Positions 15,176 to 24,910 of a stretch of DNA of 64,000 nucleotides are shown here, piece after piece. The number at the start of each line of letters is the position of its first letter. Within the stretch, counting starts at the first letter, position 1. The notes under the pieces are model-generated. The model searched no databases, was not told where the DNA came from, and saw only the letters and a list, made by a program, of their open reading frames with translations. Location of the stretch: contig OZ241350.1 in the NCBI GenBank assembly GCA_965200095.1, positions 3,162,001 to 3,226,000 on the forward strand. Reading direction: 5' to 3'. Made by a program: the position numbers and the translations under genes. Source of the stretch: JANQOH01 sp965200095 (lineage in GTDB: Bacteria > Pseudomonadota > Alphaproteobacteria > UBA7887).

Positions 15176-17443
15176 ATGAACCTTCGGAGACACGCCCTCG
15201 CGAGGGGCGCCGCCGCCGCGACGGCCGCGTTCGCGCTCCTCGCCGCCGGCGCCGCCGAGGCGCGCAAGCAACCCCGGCCCGGGCCGGGCGGAACCTGGGT
15301 CGAGCGCTTTCTGCTCGAATATCGTCTGCCCGAGATCGCTCCCGACGCGGATCGCTTCGGCCCGCCCGCGGGAGAGCCGCCGGCCATGCCGCTCTACCGC
15401 GGCGACGAGACCGTCGGCTACGCCTTCGACACGTGGGACACCGTGGAGGCCGTCGGCTTTTCGCGCAAGCCCTTTCACATCCTCGCCGCCATCGACCTGC
15501 AAGGCCGCCTGACGGGCGTCTCCCTCGCCTGGCACATCGAACCCATCGCGTCGCTCGGCCGCGACGACAACGACTTCCGCGTCTATCTCGACCAGTTCCG
15601 CGGCCACGACGCGCGCGACGGCGTCCAGGTGACGTTCGACGGGGCGGTGCGCGACGGGACCGCCGCCGCCGGCGGGCGGCGAATCGACGGCGTTTCGCGG
15701 GTCACTACGTCGACGATGCTGTTCGCGGACGCGCTCCTGCGCTCCGCGCGGCTCGTCGCCCGGGCGCGCGGCATCGAGCTCTCCGGACCGTCGGGGGCCC
15801 GCGCGCGCCTCGACCTCGAGCGCTTCGACGACATGACGTGGCCCGAACTCGTCGCCGACGGCTCGCTGTCGTACCGCGCGATCTCCCGCAGCGAGATCGC
15901 CGCCGCGCTCGACGGCGCGGTTTCCGCTCCCGACGCCGACCCCGACGCGGCGGAGATCGAAATCTGGACGGCGCTTGCCGATCCGGCGGGGATCGGCGTC
16001 AACCTGCTCGGCCGTCGCGGCCACGGACGCTACGCGGTCGGGCGGTCGATGGACGACTCGGCGATATTCGTGGCCACCCGAGGCCCCCGACCCGTCCTGC
16101 CGCAAGCCGACCGCGGGCGCGGAGAAGGAGAGGCGACGGCCTTCCCCGCGCTCCAGGTGACCCAGGGCGCCGCCGTCGTCCGCCTGACCGAAGACCGTTT
16201 CCAGCCCGTCGCCCGGTTCAGCGGCGAGGGACGGCCGAAGGACGCGGCCCAGGGCGTGTTCCGCATATCCGCGGCCGATGGGTTCGATCCGGCGCGGCCG
16301 TGGCGTCTCGAACTCGCGCTGTTCGCCGACACGAACGCCGCCACGGGCGACAGTGCGCTCTTCGCTGTCGATTACGCGCTGCCCGACCGCTATGTTCTCG
16401 CGCCCGCGCCTGCCGCCGCCGTTCCCGATGGCGCGACGACCGGATCCCCGGACGCCGGTCCCGACCGCGCCGCAACCGGGGCCGGCGCAGCGCCGGCCGA
16501 CGGCCCCGACTGGCGGGCGGAATGGCGGGCGCAACGCGGCCCGCTCGTCGTGCTCGGCGTCACCCTGGCGGCGCTTTTCGCCATCCTGTCCCTGCAGGAG
16601 CCGCTGGTGCGCCGACCCCGCCTGCACCTCGCCGTCCGCGTCGGCTTCCTCGCCTGGACCCTCGGCTGGGTCGGGTGGACCGCCGGCGCGCAACTCAGCG
16701 TCCTGCACGCGATCAACTGGATCCAGTCGGTGGAGATCGGCTTCGACCCCGGCTTTTTCCTCATGGAGCCGCTGATCTTCACGATCACGGTCTTCGTCGC
16801 GGTGTCGGCGCTGCTCTGGGGGCGCGCGGCGTTCTGCGGCTGGCTCTGCCCCTTCGGCGCGCTGCAGGAACTTCTGGGCCGCCTCGCCGCGTGGCTGCGG
16901 CTACCGCAAGCGACCCTGCCCGAAGCCCTCGCCGAGCGCCTGAAGGCGCTGAAATACCTGATTTTCGTCGGTCTTGTTGCGCTCGCCTTTCTGGCCGTCG
17001 ACCTCGCCCATGCGGCCTCGTCGGTCGAACCCTTCAAGACCGCCATCACCTTCCGGTTCGACGCGCCGTGGCCGGCGGTCGCCTACGCGCTGGCGCTCCT
17101 CGGCCTCGGTCTGTTCGTCGAGCGCTTCTACTGCCGTTTCGTCTGTCCGCTCGGCGCCGGCCTCGCCGTGCTCGGACGGCTGCGCATGTTCGACTGGCTG
17201 AAGCGTCGGGCGGAATGCGGCAACCCGTGCCGGCGCTGCGAACGGGTCTGCCCCGTCGGCGCGATCCGCGCCGACGGGGCCATCGACATGAACGAATGTT
17301 TCTACTGCCTCGACTGCCAGGTGCTCTATCGCGATTCCCATCGCTGCCCGCCGCTGGCGCGCCGGCGCAAGCGGCGCGAGGCCGCCGGCGGCGGGCCGCC
17401 GGGACCGGCGCGCGCCATCGAACCCGCGGCGTCCGATCGATGA
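15176..17443 (+). CDS. NosR/NirI-like FMN-binding polyferredoxin membrane protein, copy 1
   Basis: A 755-residue protein with a signal peptide (ALLAAGAAEA), a periplasmic FMN-binding domain (about 65-200), a second extracellular region with an Ala/Pro-rich spacer near 410-440, then several membrane helices (about 455 on). The FMN domain ends IDGVSRVTTSTM, where a Thr could carry covalent FMN added by ApbE. Membrane loops hold FCGWLCPFGALQ and YCRFVCPLGA, and the C-terminus has ferredoxin motifs CGNPCRRCERVCPVG and CFYCLDCQ. NosR and NirI pass electrons to periplasmic reductases, but no nos or nir gene is visible here. The ribosome-binding site GGGGAGG is well placed. It overlaps copy 2 by ATGA. 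Confidence 0.88.
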   Translation: MNLRRHALARGAAAATAAFALLAAGAAEARKQPRPGPGGTWVERFLLEYRLPEIAPDADRFGPPAGEPPAMPLYRGDETVGYAFDTWDTVEAVGFSRKPFHILAAIDLQGRLTGVSLAWHIEPIASLGRDDNDFRVYLDQFRGHDARDGVQVTFDGAVRDGTAAAGGRRIDGVSRVTTSTMLFADALLRSARLVARARGIELSGPSGARARLDLERFDDMTWPELVADGSLSYRAISRSEIAAALDGAVSAPDADPDAAEIEIWTALADPAGIGVNLLGRRGHGRYAVGRSMDDSAIFVATRGPRPVLPQADRGRGEGEATAFPALQVTQGAAVVRLTEDRFQPVARFSGEGRPKDAAQGVFRISAADGFDPARPWRLELALFADTNAATGDSALFAVDYALPDRYVLAPAPAAAVPDGATTGSPDAGPDRAATGAGAAPADGPDWRAEWRAQRGPLVVLGVTLAALFAILSLQEPLVRRPRLHLAVRVGFLAWTLGWVGWTAGAQLSVLHAINWIQSVEIGFDPGFFLMEPLIFTITVFVAVSALLWGRAAFCGWLCPFGALQELLGRLAAWLRLPQATLPEALAERLKALKYLIFVGLVALAFLAVDLAHAASSVEPFKTAITFRFDAPWPAVAYALALLGLGLFVERFYCRFVCPLGAGLAVLGRLRMFDWLKRRAECGNPCRRCERVCPVGAIRADGAIDMNECFYCLDCQVLYRDSHRCPPLARRRKRREAAGGGPPGPARAIEPAASDR

Positions 17444-19461
17444 CCCGGCGCCGCGGCGCCGGAGCGTTCGCCGCGGCAGTGGCGGCCGCTCTCGCCGTCG
17501 CTCCCGCCGCCGGAACGGAAACGGGAACCTCCATGGCGCGGTGGAGCGGCCCCGGGTCGGGCTGGCTCACCGACGGACTCGTGGCCTCCCTGTTCCCCGA
17601 AGCCGAGGGTTTCGACCTCCCCGCCGGCGACCCGCCCGCCGCCGCCGTCCACGGCGCGGACGGAACGCCCGCAGGCTACGTCTTCCGCACCATCGACGTC
17701 GTCCCGTCGCTCGGTTACGCCTCGTCGCCGTTCGAGATCGCGGTCGGACTGCGCGTGGACGGCGCGCTGAGCGCGATCCGCATCCTCGATCACAGCGAAC
17801 CGATCATCGATCTCTACACTCTCGCTGACCGCGTGCCGTCCTTCGTCGCCGAATATCCCGGCATCGACATCCGCAAGCCGCACCGCGTCGTTGTCGTCGA
17901 CACCGGCGAGGAGGGGACCATCGACGCCATAAGTTCGGCGACCGTCAGCGCCATCCTCTTCAACGACGCGATCCTGAGCGCGGCGCGGAGGGTGGCGCGC
18001 GCCCGCGGCATCGCCGCCGCCGCGGCGCCGCAGGTGGACCTCGCCGCCTGGCGCGAGGCGACGTTCGCATCGCTGACGGCGGACGGCGCCATCGCCCGCC
18101 TGGACCTTCGCGGCGCCGACCTCCATTTCGCGCCGATCCTTCCGCCGACCATCGGCCGCGCGCTCCTCGGCAAGACCCTCTACAACATGCTCGTCGGCGG
18201 CGACGACCCGCGCGACCTCACGATCATCCTGATGGCGCGCGGCTGGCGCTTCGACCCGCACGCGCTGCGCGCCGACGGCGACCTCGAGCGCGTCGCCATC
18301 CTCCAGAACGGACGCCGTTTCGCCCTGAACCGCGAACGTTACCGCTACCTCAACGTCCTGCCGGGCCGCGGCGCGCCCGCCTTCGACCAGATCGGCCTTT
18401 ACCGGATCGAACGCGAGGCGGGCATCGACCCGCTGGCGCCGTGGCGGCTCGAGGCGGTCGCGGACGGCGCGCGCGTCGCGGCGGACTACCGCCTCGCCGC
18501 GGAATACATCGCCCGCCCCGACGCCGCCGCCGGCGCACTCCCGCGCGGCCCCGCCTGGCGCGACGCCTGGCGCGCGCGGGCGGCGGACCTCGCGACGCTG
18601 GGCGCCCTCCTCGCCGCGCTCGTCGGCATCCTGCTGGCCGTGCGGCCGCTGACCCGCAGGCCCCGCCTCTACGCCGCCTTGCGGGTCGGGTTCCTCCTCG
18701 TCGTGCTGGTCTGGCTGGGCTGGATCGCCGGGGCCCAGCTCACCGTTCTCAACCTGCTGACATGGGCGCGCGCCTTCGCCGGAGAGTTCGCGTTCGCGGC
18801 CTTCATGTCCGACCCTCTCATCGCCGCGGCGGCGCTGTTCGTCGTCGCGACCCTGGTCGTCTGGGGCCGCGGGGTCTTCTGCGGCTGGCTGTGCCCGTTC
18901 GGCGCGTTGCAGGAATTGCTGGCGAAGCTCGCGCGCGCCCTGCGCATTCCCGTCGCGCCGCGCGCGCCGCGACTCGCCGCGCGCCTGAAATATGCGAAAT
19001 ACGCCGTGCTCGCGGGGCTCGTCGCATTGTCGTTCCACTCCATGGCGGTCGCCGGGGCGGCCGCCGAGATCGAACCGTTCAAGACCGCGATAACCCTGGG
19101 CTTCTCGCGCGAATGGCCTTATGTGGCGTGGGCCGCGGCGCTGCTCGCCGCCGGGTTGTTCGTGGAGCGCTTCTTCTGCCGCTTCCTGTGCCCGCTCGGC
19201 GCGGCGCTGGCGATCGGCGGCCGGTTGCGGCTGCGGCTCTTCGACCCGCTGCCCCGCCGCGCCGAATGCGGGTCGCCCTGCCAGTTGTGCGCCCGCAAAT
19301 GCCCCGTCAACGCCATCCGCCCCGACGGCGCCATCGACATGGACGAGTGTTTCTACTGCCTCGACTGCCAGGTCGCCTATCGCGACGACACGGTCTGCCC
19401 GCCGCGCGTCGCCGCGCGCCGCCGGCGCGCCGCGCTTGAACCGCGCGCCCGCCCGGCGTAG
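17440..19461 (+). CDS. NosR/NirI-like FMN-binding polyferredoxin membrane protein, copy 2
   Basis: A 673-residue paralogue of the preceding gene, starting at ATG 17440 inside its stop codon. It has a signal peptide, an FMN-binding domain ending IDAISSATVSAILFND (the SAT triad fits a flavinylation site), a second extracellular domain, then membrane helices with FCGWLCPFGALQ and FCRFLCPLGA. The C-terminal ferredoxin part has CGSPCQLCARKCPVNAI and CFYCLDCQ. The same domain order with moderate divergence indicates an old tandem duplication. Together the two may form a heteromeric transmembrane electron conduit. The partner reductase is unknown, and the next gene is an ordinary aminotransferase. 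Confidence 0.88.
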   Translation: MTRRRGAGAFAAAVAAALAVAPAAGTETGTSMARWSGPGSGWLTDGLVASLFPEAEGFDLPAGDPPAAAVHGADGTPAGYVFRTIDVVPSLGYASSPFEIAVGLRVDGALSAIRILDHSEPIIDLYTLADRVPSFVAEYPGIDIRKPHRVVVVDTGEEGTIDAISSATVSAILFNDAILSAARRVARARGIAAAAAPQVDLAAWREATFASLTADGAIARLDLRGADLHFAPILPPTIGRALLGKTLYNMLVGGDDPRDLTIILMARGWRFDPHALRADGDLERVAILQNGRRFALNRERYRYLNVLPGRGAPAFDQIGLYRIEREAGIDPLAPWRLEAVADGARVAADYRLAAEYIARPDAAAGALPRGPAWRDAWRARAADLATLGALLAALVGILLAVRPLTRRPRLYAALRVGFLLVVLVWLGWIAGAQLTVLNLLTWARAFAGEFAFAAFMSDPLIAAAALFVVATLVVWGRGVFCGWLCPFGALQELLAKLARALRIPVAPRAPRLAARLKYAKYAVLAGLVALSFHSMAVAGAAAEIEPFKTAITLGFSREWPYVAWAAALLAAGLFVERFFCRFLCPLGAALAIGGRLRLRLFDPLPRRAECGSPCQLCARKCPVNAIRPDGAIDMDECFYCLDCQVAYRDDTVCPPRVAARRRRAALEPRARPA

Positions 19462-19491
19462 CGTCTCGGGCGCAACGAGGGAGCGTCGCAC

Positions 19492-20694
19492 ATGGCTTTT
19501 CTTGCCGACCGACTGGGCCGCATCCAGCCGTCGCCCACCATGGCGGTGACCGCGCGCGCCGCCGAACTCAAGGCCGAGGGCCACGACATCATCGGTCTCG
19601 GCGCCGGCGAGCCGGACTTCGATACGCCCGACCCGGTCAAGGACGCGGCCATCGCCGCCATCCGCGCCGGCTACACCAAATACACCCGCGTCGACGGCGC
19701 CCCCGACCTCAAACGGGCCATCCGCGACAAATTCCGGCGCGACAACGGTCTCGACTACGCGCTCGACGAAATCATCGTCGGCGCCGGCGGCAAGCAGGTC
19801 CTGTTCAACGCCATCCTCGCCAGCGTCGACCGCGGCGACGAGGTCATCGTGCCGAGGCCCTATTGGGTGTCCTATCCCGACATGGCGCGCATCGCCGGAG
19901 GCGAGCCCGTCTTCGTCGACAGTTCCGCCGAGACCGGTTTCCGCATGACCCCGGAAGCCCTGGAGGCGGCCATAAGCCCGCGCACCAAATGGCTGATACT
20001 CAATTCGCCGTCGAACCCGTCCGGCGCCGCCTACGCGCCGGACGACCTGGCCCGCCTGACCGAGGTGCTGGAGCGCCACCCGCACGTCTGGATCATGGCC
20101 GACGACATCTACGAGAAGATCGTCTACGACGATTTCGTCTTCGCGACGGTCGCGCAAGTCTCGCCGGCGCTGAAAGATCGGACTCTCACCGTCAACGGGG
20201 TTTCCAAGGCCTACGCCATGACCGGCTGGCGCGTCGGCTTCGCCGGCGGGCCGGAGCCGCTGATCCGCGGCATGGCCAAAATCCAGTCGCAGAGCACCAC
20301 CAACGCGGCCTCGATCAGTCAGGCCGCGGCGGTCGAGGCGCTGAACGGCGACCAGAGCTTCCTCGCCGCGCGCAACGCCGCCTTCAGGAAACGCCGCGAC
20401 CGTGTCGTCGCCTCGCTGAACGCTGTCCCCGGCCTGTCGTGCAACGTCCCGGACGGCGCGTTCTACGTCTACCCCAGCTGCGCCGGCGTCATCGGGCGGC
20501 GCACCCCCGACGGCAAGACCCTCGCCGGCAGCGAGGACTATGCGCGCTATTTGCTGGAAAGCGTCGGCGTGGCCGTGGTGCATGGCGCCGCGTTCGGCCT
20601 CGACCCCTGTTTCCGCGTGTCCTACGCCACGTCGGACGAGGCGCTTGAGGAAGCCTGCGCGCGCATCCGCCGGGCCACCGAAGCGCTGCGATAG
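19492..20694 (+). CDS. aspC: Aspartate aminotransferase (class I, type Ib)
   Basis: A 400-residue PLP enzyme that interconverts aspartate/2-oxoglutarate and oxaloacetate/glutamate; type Ib members may also accept prephenate. The N-terminal IQPSPTMAVTARAAELKAEG and GLGAGEPDFDTP are diagnostic of the subgroup. The PLP lysine is K239 in NGVSKAYAMTGWR, NSPSNPSG carries the cofactor-ring contact, and FRVSYATS holds the carboxylate-binding Arg. The start at ATG 19492 follows a GAGGGAG ribosome-binding site. It is 30 bp downstream of the NosR-like pair and could be cotranscribed, but no functional link is evident. Confidence 0.95.
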   Translation: MAFLADRLGRIQPSPTMAVTARAAELKAEGHDIIGLGAGEPDFDTPDPVKDAAIAAIRAGYTKYTRVDGAPDLKRAIRDKFRRDNGLDYALDEIIVGAGGKQVLFNAILASVDRGDEVIVPRPYWVSYPDMARIAGGEPVFVDSSAETGFRMTPEALEAAISPRTKWLILNSPSNPSGAAYAPDDLARLTEVLERHPHVWIMADDIYEKIVYDDFVFATVAQVSPALKDRTLTVNGVSKAYAMTGWRVGFAGGPEPLIRGMAKIQSQSTTNAASISQAAAVEALNGDQSFLAARNAAFRKRRDRVVASLNAVPGLSCNVPDGAFYVYPSCAGVIGRRTPDGKTLAGSEDYARYLLESVGVAVVHGAAFGLDPCFRVSYATSDEALEEACARIRRATEALR

Positions 20695-20735
20695 CCGCCT
20701 CCGAAACCCTGAAGACCCGACACCGAGGACACGAC

Positions 20736-22790
20736 ATGGACGCCGGCGCCCCCATCGACATCGCCTTCTCGGCCTGTCCGCACGATTGCCCGAGCACCTG
20801 CGCGCTCGAGGTCGAGCGCCTGGATGCGCGCACGATCGGGCGCGTCCGCGGCGCAAGCGAAAACGGCTACACCGCCGGCGTCGTCTGCGCCAAGGTCGCG
20901 CGCTACGCCGAACGCACGCACCACCCCGACCGGCTTCGCTACCCGCTGCGCCGCACCGCCGACGGCCACAGGCGCCTGTCCTGGAGCGACGCGCTCGACG
21001 AAGTGGCGGAAGCCTTTCTCAAGGCCGAACGGGCGCTGGGGGCCGAAACCGTGTGGCCCTATTTCTACGCCGGCACGATGGGGCTGCTCCAGCGCGACGG
21101 CATCGAGCGCCTGCGCCACGCCAAAAACTATTCGCGCCAGCACGGCACCATCTGCAACACCCTGGTGCGCGCCGGCTGGCTCGCCGGCGCCGGCGCCTTG
21201 CGCGGCCCCGACCCGCGCGAAATGGCGCGGTCCGACCTCATCGTATCCTGGGGCGGCAACCCCGCCTCCACCCAGGTCAACGCGATGACCCATATCCAGC
21301 GCGCGCGCAAGGCGCGGGGCGCCGCCCTCGTCGTCGTCGACCCCTACCGCACCCGCACCGCGCAAGTGGCCGACATGCATCTCGCCCTGCGCCCGGGGAC
21401 CGACGCCGCCCTCGCCTGCGCCGTCATGCACGTGCTGTTCCGCGACGGTTACGCCGACCGCGCCTTCATGGCCGAACGCACCGATTGCCCCGACCGGCTG
21501 GAAGCGCATCTGCGCCCCCGGACGCCGCAATGGGCGGCCGCCATCACCGGTTTGCCGGCGCGCGAGATCGAAGCGTTCGCCGAACTCTACGGCCGAACCG
21601 AACGCAGCTACATCCGCATCGGCTACGGTTTTTCGCGTTCGCGCAACGGCGCCGTCGCCGTGCACGCCGTCAGCTGCCTGCCGGGGGTCGTCGGCGCCTG
21701 GCGACACGAAGGCGGAGGCGCGTTCTTCTCCAACGGCGACATCTACCATTGGGACAAGACGCTCATCGAGGGTCTCGATGTCCGCGACCCGCAGACGCGG
21801 ATCCTCGACATGTCGCGCATCGGGCCGATCCTCACCGGCGACCGGGACGCGCTCGGCGACGGACCTCCCGTAACGGCAATGCTCGTCCAGAACACCAACC
21901 CGGCCGTCGTCGCTCCCGAGTCGGCGCTGGTCAACCGCGGCCTCGCGCGCCGCGACCTCTTCCTTTGCGTCCACGAGCAGTTCATGACCGACACGGCGGC
22001 GCACGCCGACATCGTGCTCCCCGCGACCACCTTCGTCGAACACAACGACATCTATCAGGGCGGCGGCCACCAGCATATCTCGCTGGGGCCGAAACTCATC
22101 GAACCCGTCGGCGAGGCGCGGTCCAATCACTACGTCGTCTGCGAGCTCGCCCGCCGCCTCGGCGCCGAACACCCCGGCTTCGCGATGAGCGAGGAGGAGA
22201 TCATCGACGCCACCTTGCGGGCTTCGGGCCGGGGCTCCCTCGACAGCCTCCGGCGCGCCCGCTGGATCGACTGCCAACCCGATTTCGAGACCTCGCATTT
22301 CCTCAACGGCTTCGCCCATGCGGACGGCAAATTCCGCTTCGCTCCCGACTGGGCGCAGCAAGGCCCCGACCACGCCGCGCTGCCGCCGCTGCCCGACCAT
22401 CTCGACAACATCGAGCGCGCCGACGCGGCGCACCCCTTCCGCCTCATCGCTGCGCCGGCGCACAATTATCTCAACAGTTCGTTCACCGAGACCCCGACCT
22501 CGATCGTGAAGGAAGCGCGGCCCACGGTCAAATTGCACCCGGCGGACGCGCGCGAAATGGGGATAACCGTCGGCGCCCTCGTGCGCATGGGCAACCGGCG
22601 CGGCGAGATCCGCCTGCACGCCGAAGAACATGACGGGATGCAGCGCGGCGTCGTCGTGGTGGAGAGCGTCTGGCCGAACCGCGCCTTTCCCGGCGGCGCG
22701 GGCGTCAACACCCTGCTCGGCGCCGACCCCGGTCCCCCCAATGGCGGCATGTGCGTTCACGACACGGCCGTGTGGGTCCGGCCGGCGTAG
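20736..22790 (+). CDS. Molybdopterin-dependent oxidoreductase (DMSO reductase family)
   Basis: A 684-residue catalytic subunit with an N-terminal 4Fe-4S motif, CPHDCPSTC (C14, C18, C22) and C51, then molybdopterin-guanine-dinucleotide regions: WGGNPASTQVN, VVVDPYRTRTA, LPATTFVEHNDIYQ, and a C-terminal PTVKLHPADAREMGI domain. There is no signal peptide, so it is cytoplasmic. Metal-ligand identity is not clear from sequence. The family includes formate dehydrogenase-like and biotin-sulfoxide or thiosulfate-type enzymes, and CPHDCPSTCAL resembles a common unassigned subgroup. No small subunit or cytochrome partner is adjacent. A GAGGA ribosome-binding site precedes the ATG. Confidence 0.88.
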   Translation: MDAGAPIDIAFSACPHDCPSTCALEVERLDARTIGRVRGASENGYTAGVVCAKVARYAERTHHPDRLRYPLRRTADGHRRLSWSDALDEVAEAFLKAERALGAETVWPYFYAGTMGLLQRDGIERLRHAKNYSRQHGTICNTLVRAGWLAGAGALRGPDPREMARSDLIVSWGGNPASTQVNAMTHIQRARKARGAALVVVDPYRTRTAQVADMHLALRPGTDAALACAVMHVLFRDGYADRAFMAERTDCPDRLEAHLRPRTPQWAAAITGLPAREIEAFAELYGRTERSYIRIGYGFSRSRNGAVAVHAVSCLPGVVGAWRHEGGGAFFSNGDIYHWDKTLIEGLDVRDPQTRILDMSRIGPILTGDRDALGDGPPVTAMLVQNTNPAVVAPESALVNRGLARRDLFLCVHEQFMTDTAAHADIVLPATTFVEHNDIYQGGGHQHISLGPKLIEPVGEARSNHYVVCELARRLGAEHPGFAMSEEEIIDATLRASGRGSLDSLRRARWIDCQPDFETSHFLNGFAHADGKFRFAPDWAQQGPDHAALPPLPDHLDNIERADAAHPFRLIAAPAHNYLNSSFTETPTSIVKEARPTVKLHPADAREMGITVGALVRMGNRRGEIRLHAEEHDGMQRGVVVVESVWPNRAFPGGAGVNTLLGADPGPPNGGMCVHDTAVWVRPA

Positions 22791-22820
22791 GCGCCCCGGC
22801 TACCGACACTCGCGCGCCGG

Positions 22821-23399
22821 CTACGGGCGCGGCGCGCGCTCCCCCCAGCGGCGCGCGCCGCCGGACTCCAGCCCGAACAGGTCCAGCACACGGCCCAGAG
22901 TGTGGTCCACCATGTTCTCGAGGGTCTTCGGACGGGCGTAGAACGCCGGGACCGGCGGCGCGATCGTCGCCCCCAGCGTCGCCAGCCGCGCCATGTTCTC
23001 CAGATGGATCGCATGAAGCGGCGTTTCGCGGACCATCAACACCAGCGGCCGGCGCTCCTTGAGCGCCACGTCCGCGGCGCGGGTCAACAGGTTGCCGCAT
23101 AACCCGGTGGCGATCTCCGCGACCGAGCGCACCGAACACGGTGCGACGACCATACCCATGGCGCGGAACGACCCACTCGAAGGCGGCGCGGCGAGATCGT
23201 CGATGCGGTGGCAGACGTCCGCCAGCGCCTTGACCTCGGATATCTTGCGATCGGTCTCGTGCGCCACCGCGACCTCGGCTGCGCGCGTTATCGCCAGGTG
23301 GCTTTCGACGGGAAGGCGGCGCAGGATCTCGAGCAGGCGAATGCCGTAGATCGCGCCCGACGCGCCGCTGATGCCGACGACCAGTCGCGCCTCCGCCAT
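22821..23399 (-). CDS. ubiX: Flavin prenyltransferase UbiX
   Basis: UbiX attaches a dimethylallyl group to FMN to make the prenylated cofactor used by UbiD decarboxylases in ubiquinone synthesis. The 192-residue protein starts MAEARLVVGISGASGAIYGI, the flavin-binding loop, followed by HLAITRAAE, the GSFRAMGMVVAPCSV segment and LVLMVRETPLHAIHLENM, all characteristic of UbiX/Pad1. The start at ATG 23399 is preferred over 23489, because the extra 30 residues would be low-complexity and overlap hldE. It is convergent with the molybdopterin gene and directly follows hldE. No ubiD is visible in the window. Confidence 0.95.
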   Translation of the reverse strand: MAEARLVVGISGASGAIYGIRLLEILRRLPVESHLAITRAAEVAVAHETDRKISEVKALADVCHRIDDLAAPPSSGSFRAMGMVVAPCSVRSVAEIATGLCGNLLTRAADVALKERRPLVLMVRETPLHAIHLENMARLATLGATIAPPVPAFYARPKTLENMVDHTLGRVLDLFGLESGGARRWGERAPRP

Positions 23400-23403
23400 G
23401 CGG

Positions 23404-24873
23404 TCAGCCGGCCATGCGGGCGATGCGGGCGATGGCGCCGCTGGTGCTGTGCCCGCGTTCGAGTTCGGCGAGCAGCACGCTGCCGCCATAGCCCTGCACG
23501 AACCCGGCGCCGACGACTTCGGACAGCGCGTAGTCGGCGCCCTTGGCCAGGACGTCCGGGCGCAGTCGCTCTATCAATTCGAGCGGCGTGTCGGCGGCGA
23601 AGATCACCACGAGGTCCACGCATTCGAGAGAGGCGAGGACCATCGCGCGCGCCGCCTCGCCCTGCACCGGCCGCCCCGGCCCCTTGAGGCGCGACACCGA
23701 GGCGTCGCCGTTCAGGCCGACCACCAGCCGGTCGCATGCTGCGCGCGCCTGCCGCAGCAACGACAGGTGACCGGGGTGGAGCAGGTCGAAACAGCCGTTG
23801 GCGAAGCCGATCCGCGCGCCGCGGCGGCGCCAGCGGTCGACGCGCTCGCCCGCGCGCTCCGCGCCGACGATCTTGGTCTCGCCCGCCAGCGCCTCGCCGC
23901 GGTGCAGCGCCGCCGCCAGTTCGTCGGCCTCGGCGACCGCGGTGCCGACCTTGCCCACCGCCAGACCGGCGGCGGCGTTCGCGACCTGCGCCGCCAGCGC
24001 CGGCTCGAGGCCGGCGCCGATCGCCGCCGCAAAAGCGGCGACCGCGGTGTCGCCGGCGCCGGAAACGTCGAACACCTCGCGGGCCCGGGCGGGGAAATGC
24101 GCCGCCTCGCCGGCGGTCACCAGACTCATGCCGGCGGCCCCCCGGGTCACCAGAACCCGCCCGATGTCGAGATCGGCGATCAGGCGTCGCGCGGCCCGGG
24201 CGACAGCCTCGTCGTCGTCGGTGGGCGCCCCGCTCGCCGCCGCCAGTTCGGCGCGGTTCGGCGTGACGGTCCCGGCGCCGCGGTAGCGCGAGAAGTCTTC
24301 GCCCTTGGGGTCGACGATCACCGGCTTGCCATGCGCCGCGGCGGCTGCAAGCACCGCGCCGATAACCGCCTCGCCGACGACGCCCTTGCCGTAATCGGAC
24401 AGCACCGCCGCATCGCAGTCGGGGACCGCGGCGGCGGCCGCATCGGCGAGATCGGCGGCCACCGACTCGCCGATGGGGCGGTCGGGGTCGCGGTCGGCTC
24501 TCAGCAGTTGCTGGCCGGCGGCGAGATAGCGGCTCTTGATCGTCGAGGCTCGTCCGGCGGTGCGCATGAGCCGGGCGTCGACGCGCGCCTCCGCGTCCAC
24601 CAGAGTCGCCAGGGTGCTGCCCGCACGGTCGTTGCCGATGGTCGCGACGAAGGTTGCCCGCGCGCCCAGGGCCACCAGGTTGCGCACCACATTGCCCGCC
24701 CCGCCGAGCATCGTGCTCTCGCGCGACACCCGCAACACGGGGACCGGCGCCTCCGGGGAAACGCGCTCGACCTCTCCGTAGAGAAAGCGGTCGAGCATGA
24801 GATCGCCGACGCACAGCACGCGCGCGGCGGCGAGGCGCGGCACAAGGGCCGAGAGAGCGGCGTTTTCCGTCAC
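23404..24873 (-). CDS. hldE: Bifunctional heptose-7-phosphate kinase / heptose-1-phosphate adenylyltransferase HldE
   Basis: HldE makes ADP-heptose for the lipopolysaccharide core. The 489-residue fusion has a ribokinase-fold kinase (about 1-315) with GDLMLDRFLYGEVERVSPEA, TMLGGAGNVVRNLVALGA and FDVSGAGDTAVAAFA, where the Asp of GAGD is the catalytic base. The adenylyltransferase domain (about 345-489) has GFANGCFDLLHPGHLSLLR, the HIGH-like nucleotidyl-transfer motif, and ends GHSTSGAIARIARM. Both domains are complete. It is upstream of ubiX by five bases, so the two are probably cotranscribed. Its presence implies a heptose-containing LPS core. Confidence 0.97.
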   Translation of the reverse strand: MTENAALSALVPRLAAARVLCVGDLMLDRFLYGEVERVSPEAPVPVLRVSRESTMLGGAGNVVRNLVALGARATFVATIGNDRAGSTLATLVDAEARVDARLMRTAGRASTIKSRYLAAGQQLLRADRDPDRPIGESVAADLADAAAAAVPDCDAAVLSDYGKGVVGEAVIGAVLAAAAAHGKPVIVDPKGEDFSRYRGAGTVTPNRAELAAASGAPTDDDEAVARAARRLIADLDIGRVLVTRGAAGMSLVTAGEAAHFPARAREVFDVSGAGDTAVAAFAAAIGAGLEPALAAQVANAAAGLAVGKVGTAVAEADELAAALHRGEALAGETKIVGAERAGERVDRWRRRGARIGFANGCFDLLHPGHLSLLRQARAACDRLVVGLNGDASVSRLKGPGRPVQGEAARAMVLASLECVDLVVIFAADTPLELIERLRPDVLAKGADYALSEVVGAGFVQGYGGSVLLAELERGHSTSGAIARIARMAG

Positions 24874-24910
24874 GGGGAAGATTGCCGGGCGGCGGTGCGG
24901 CGGGCGGCGT

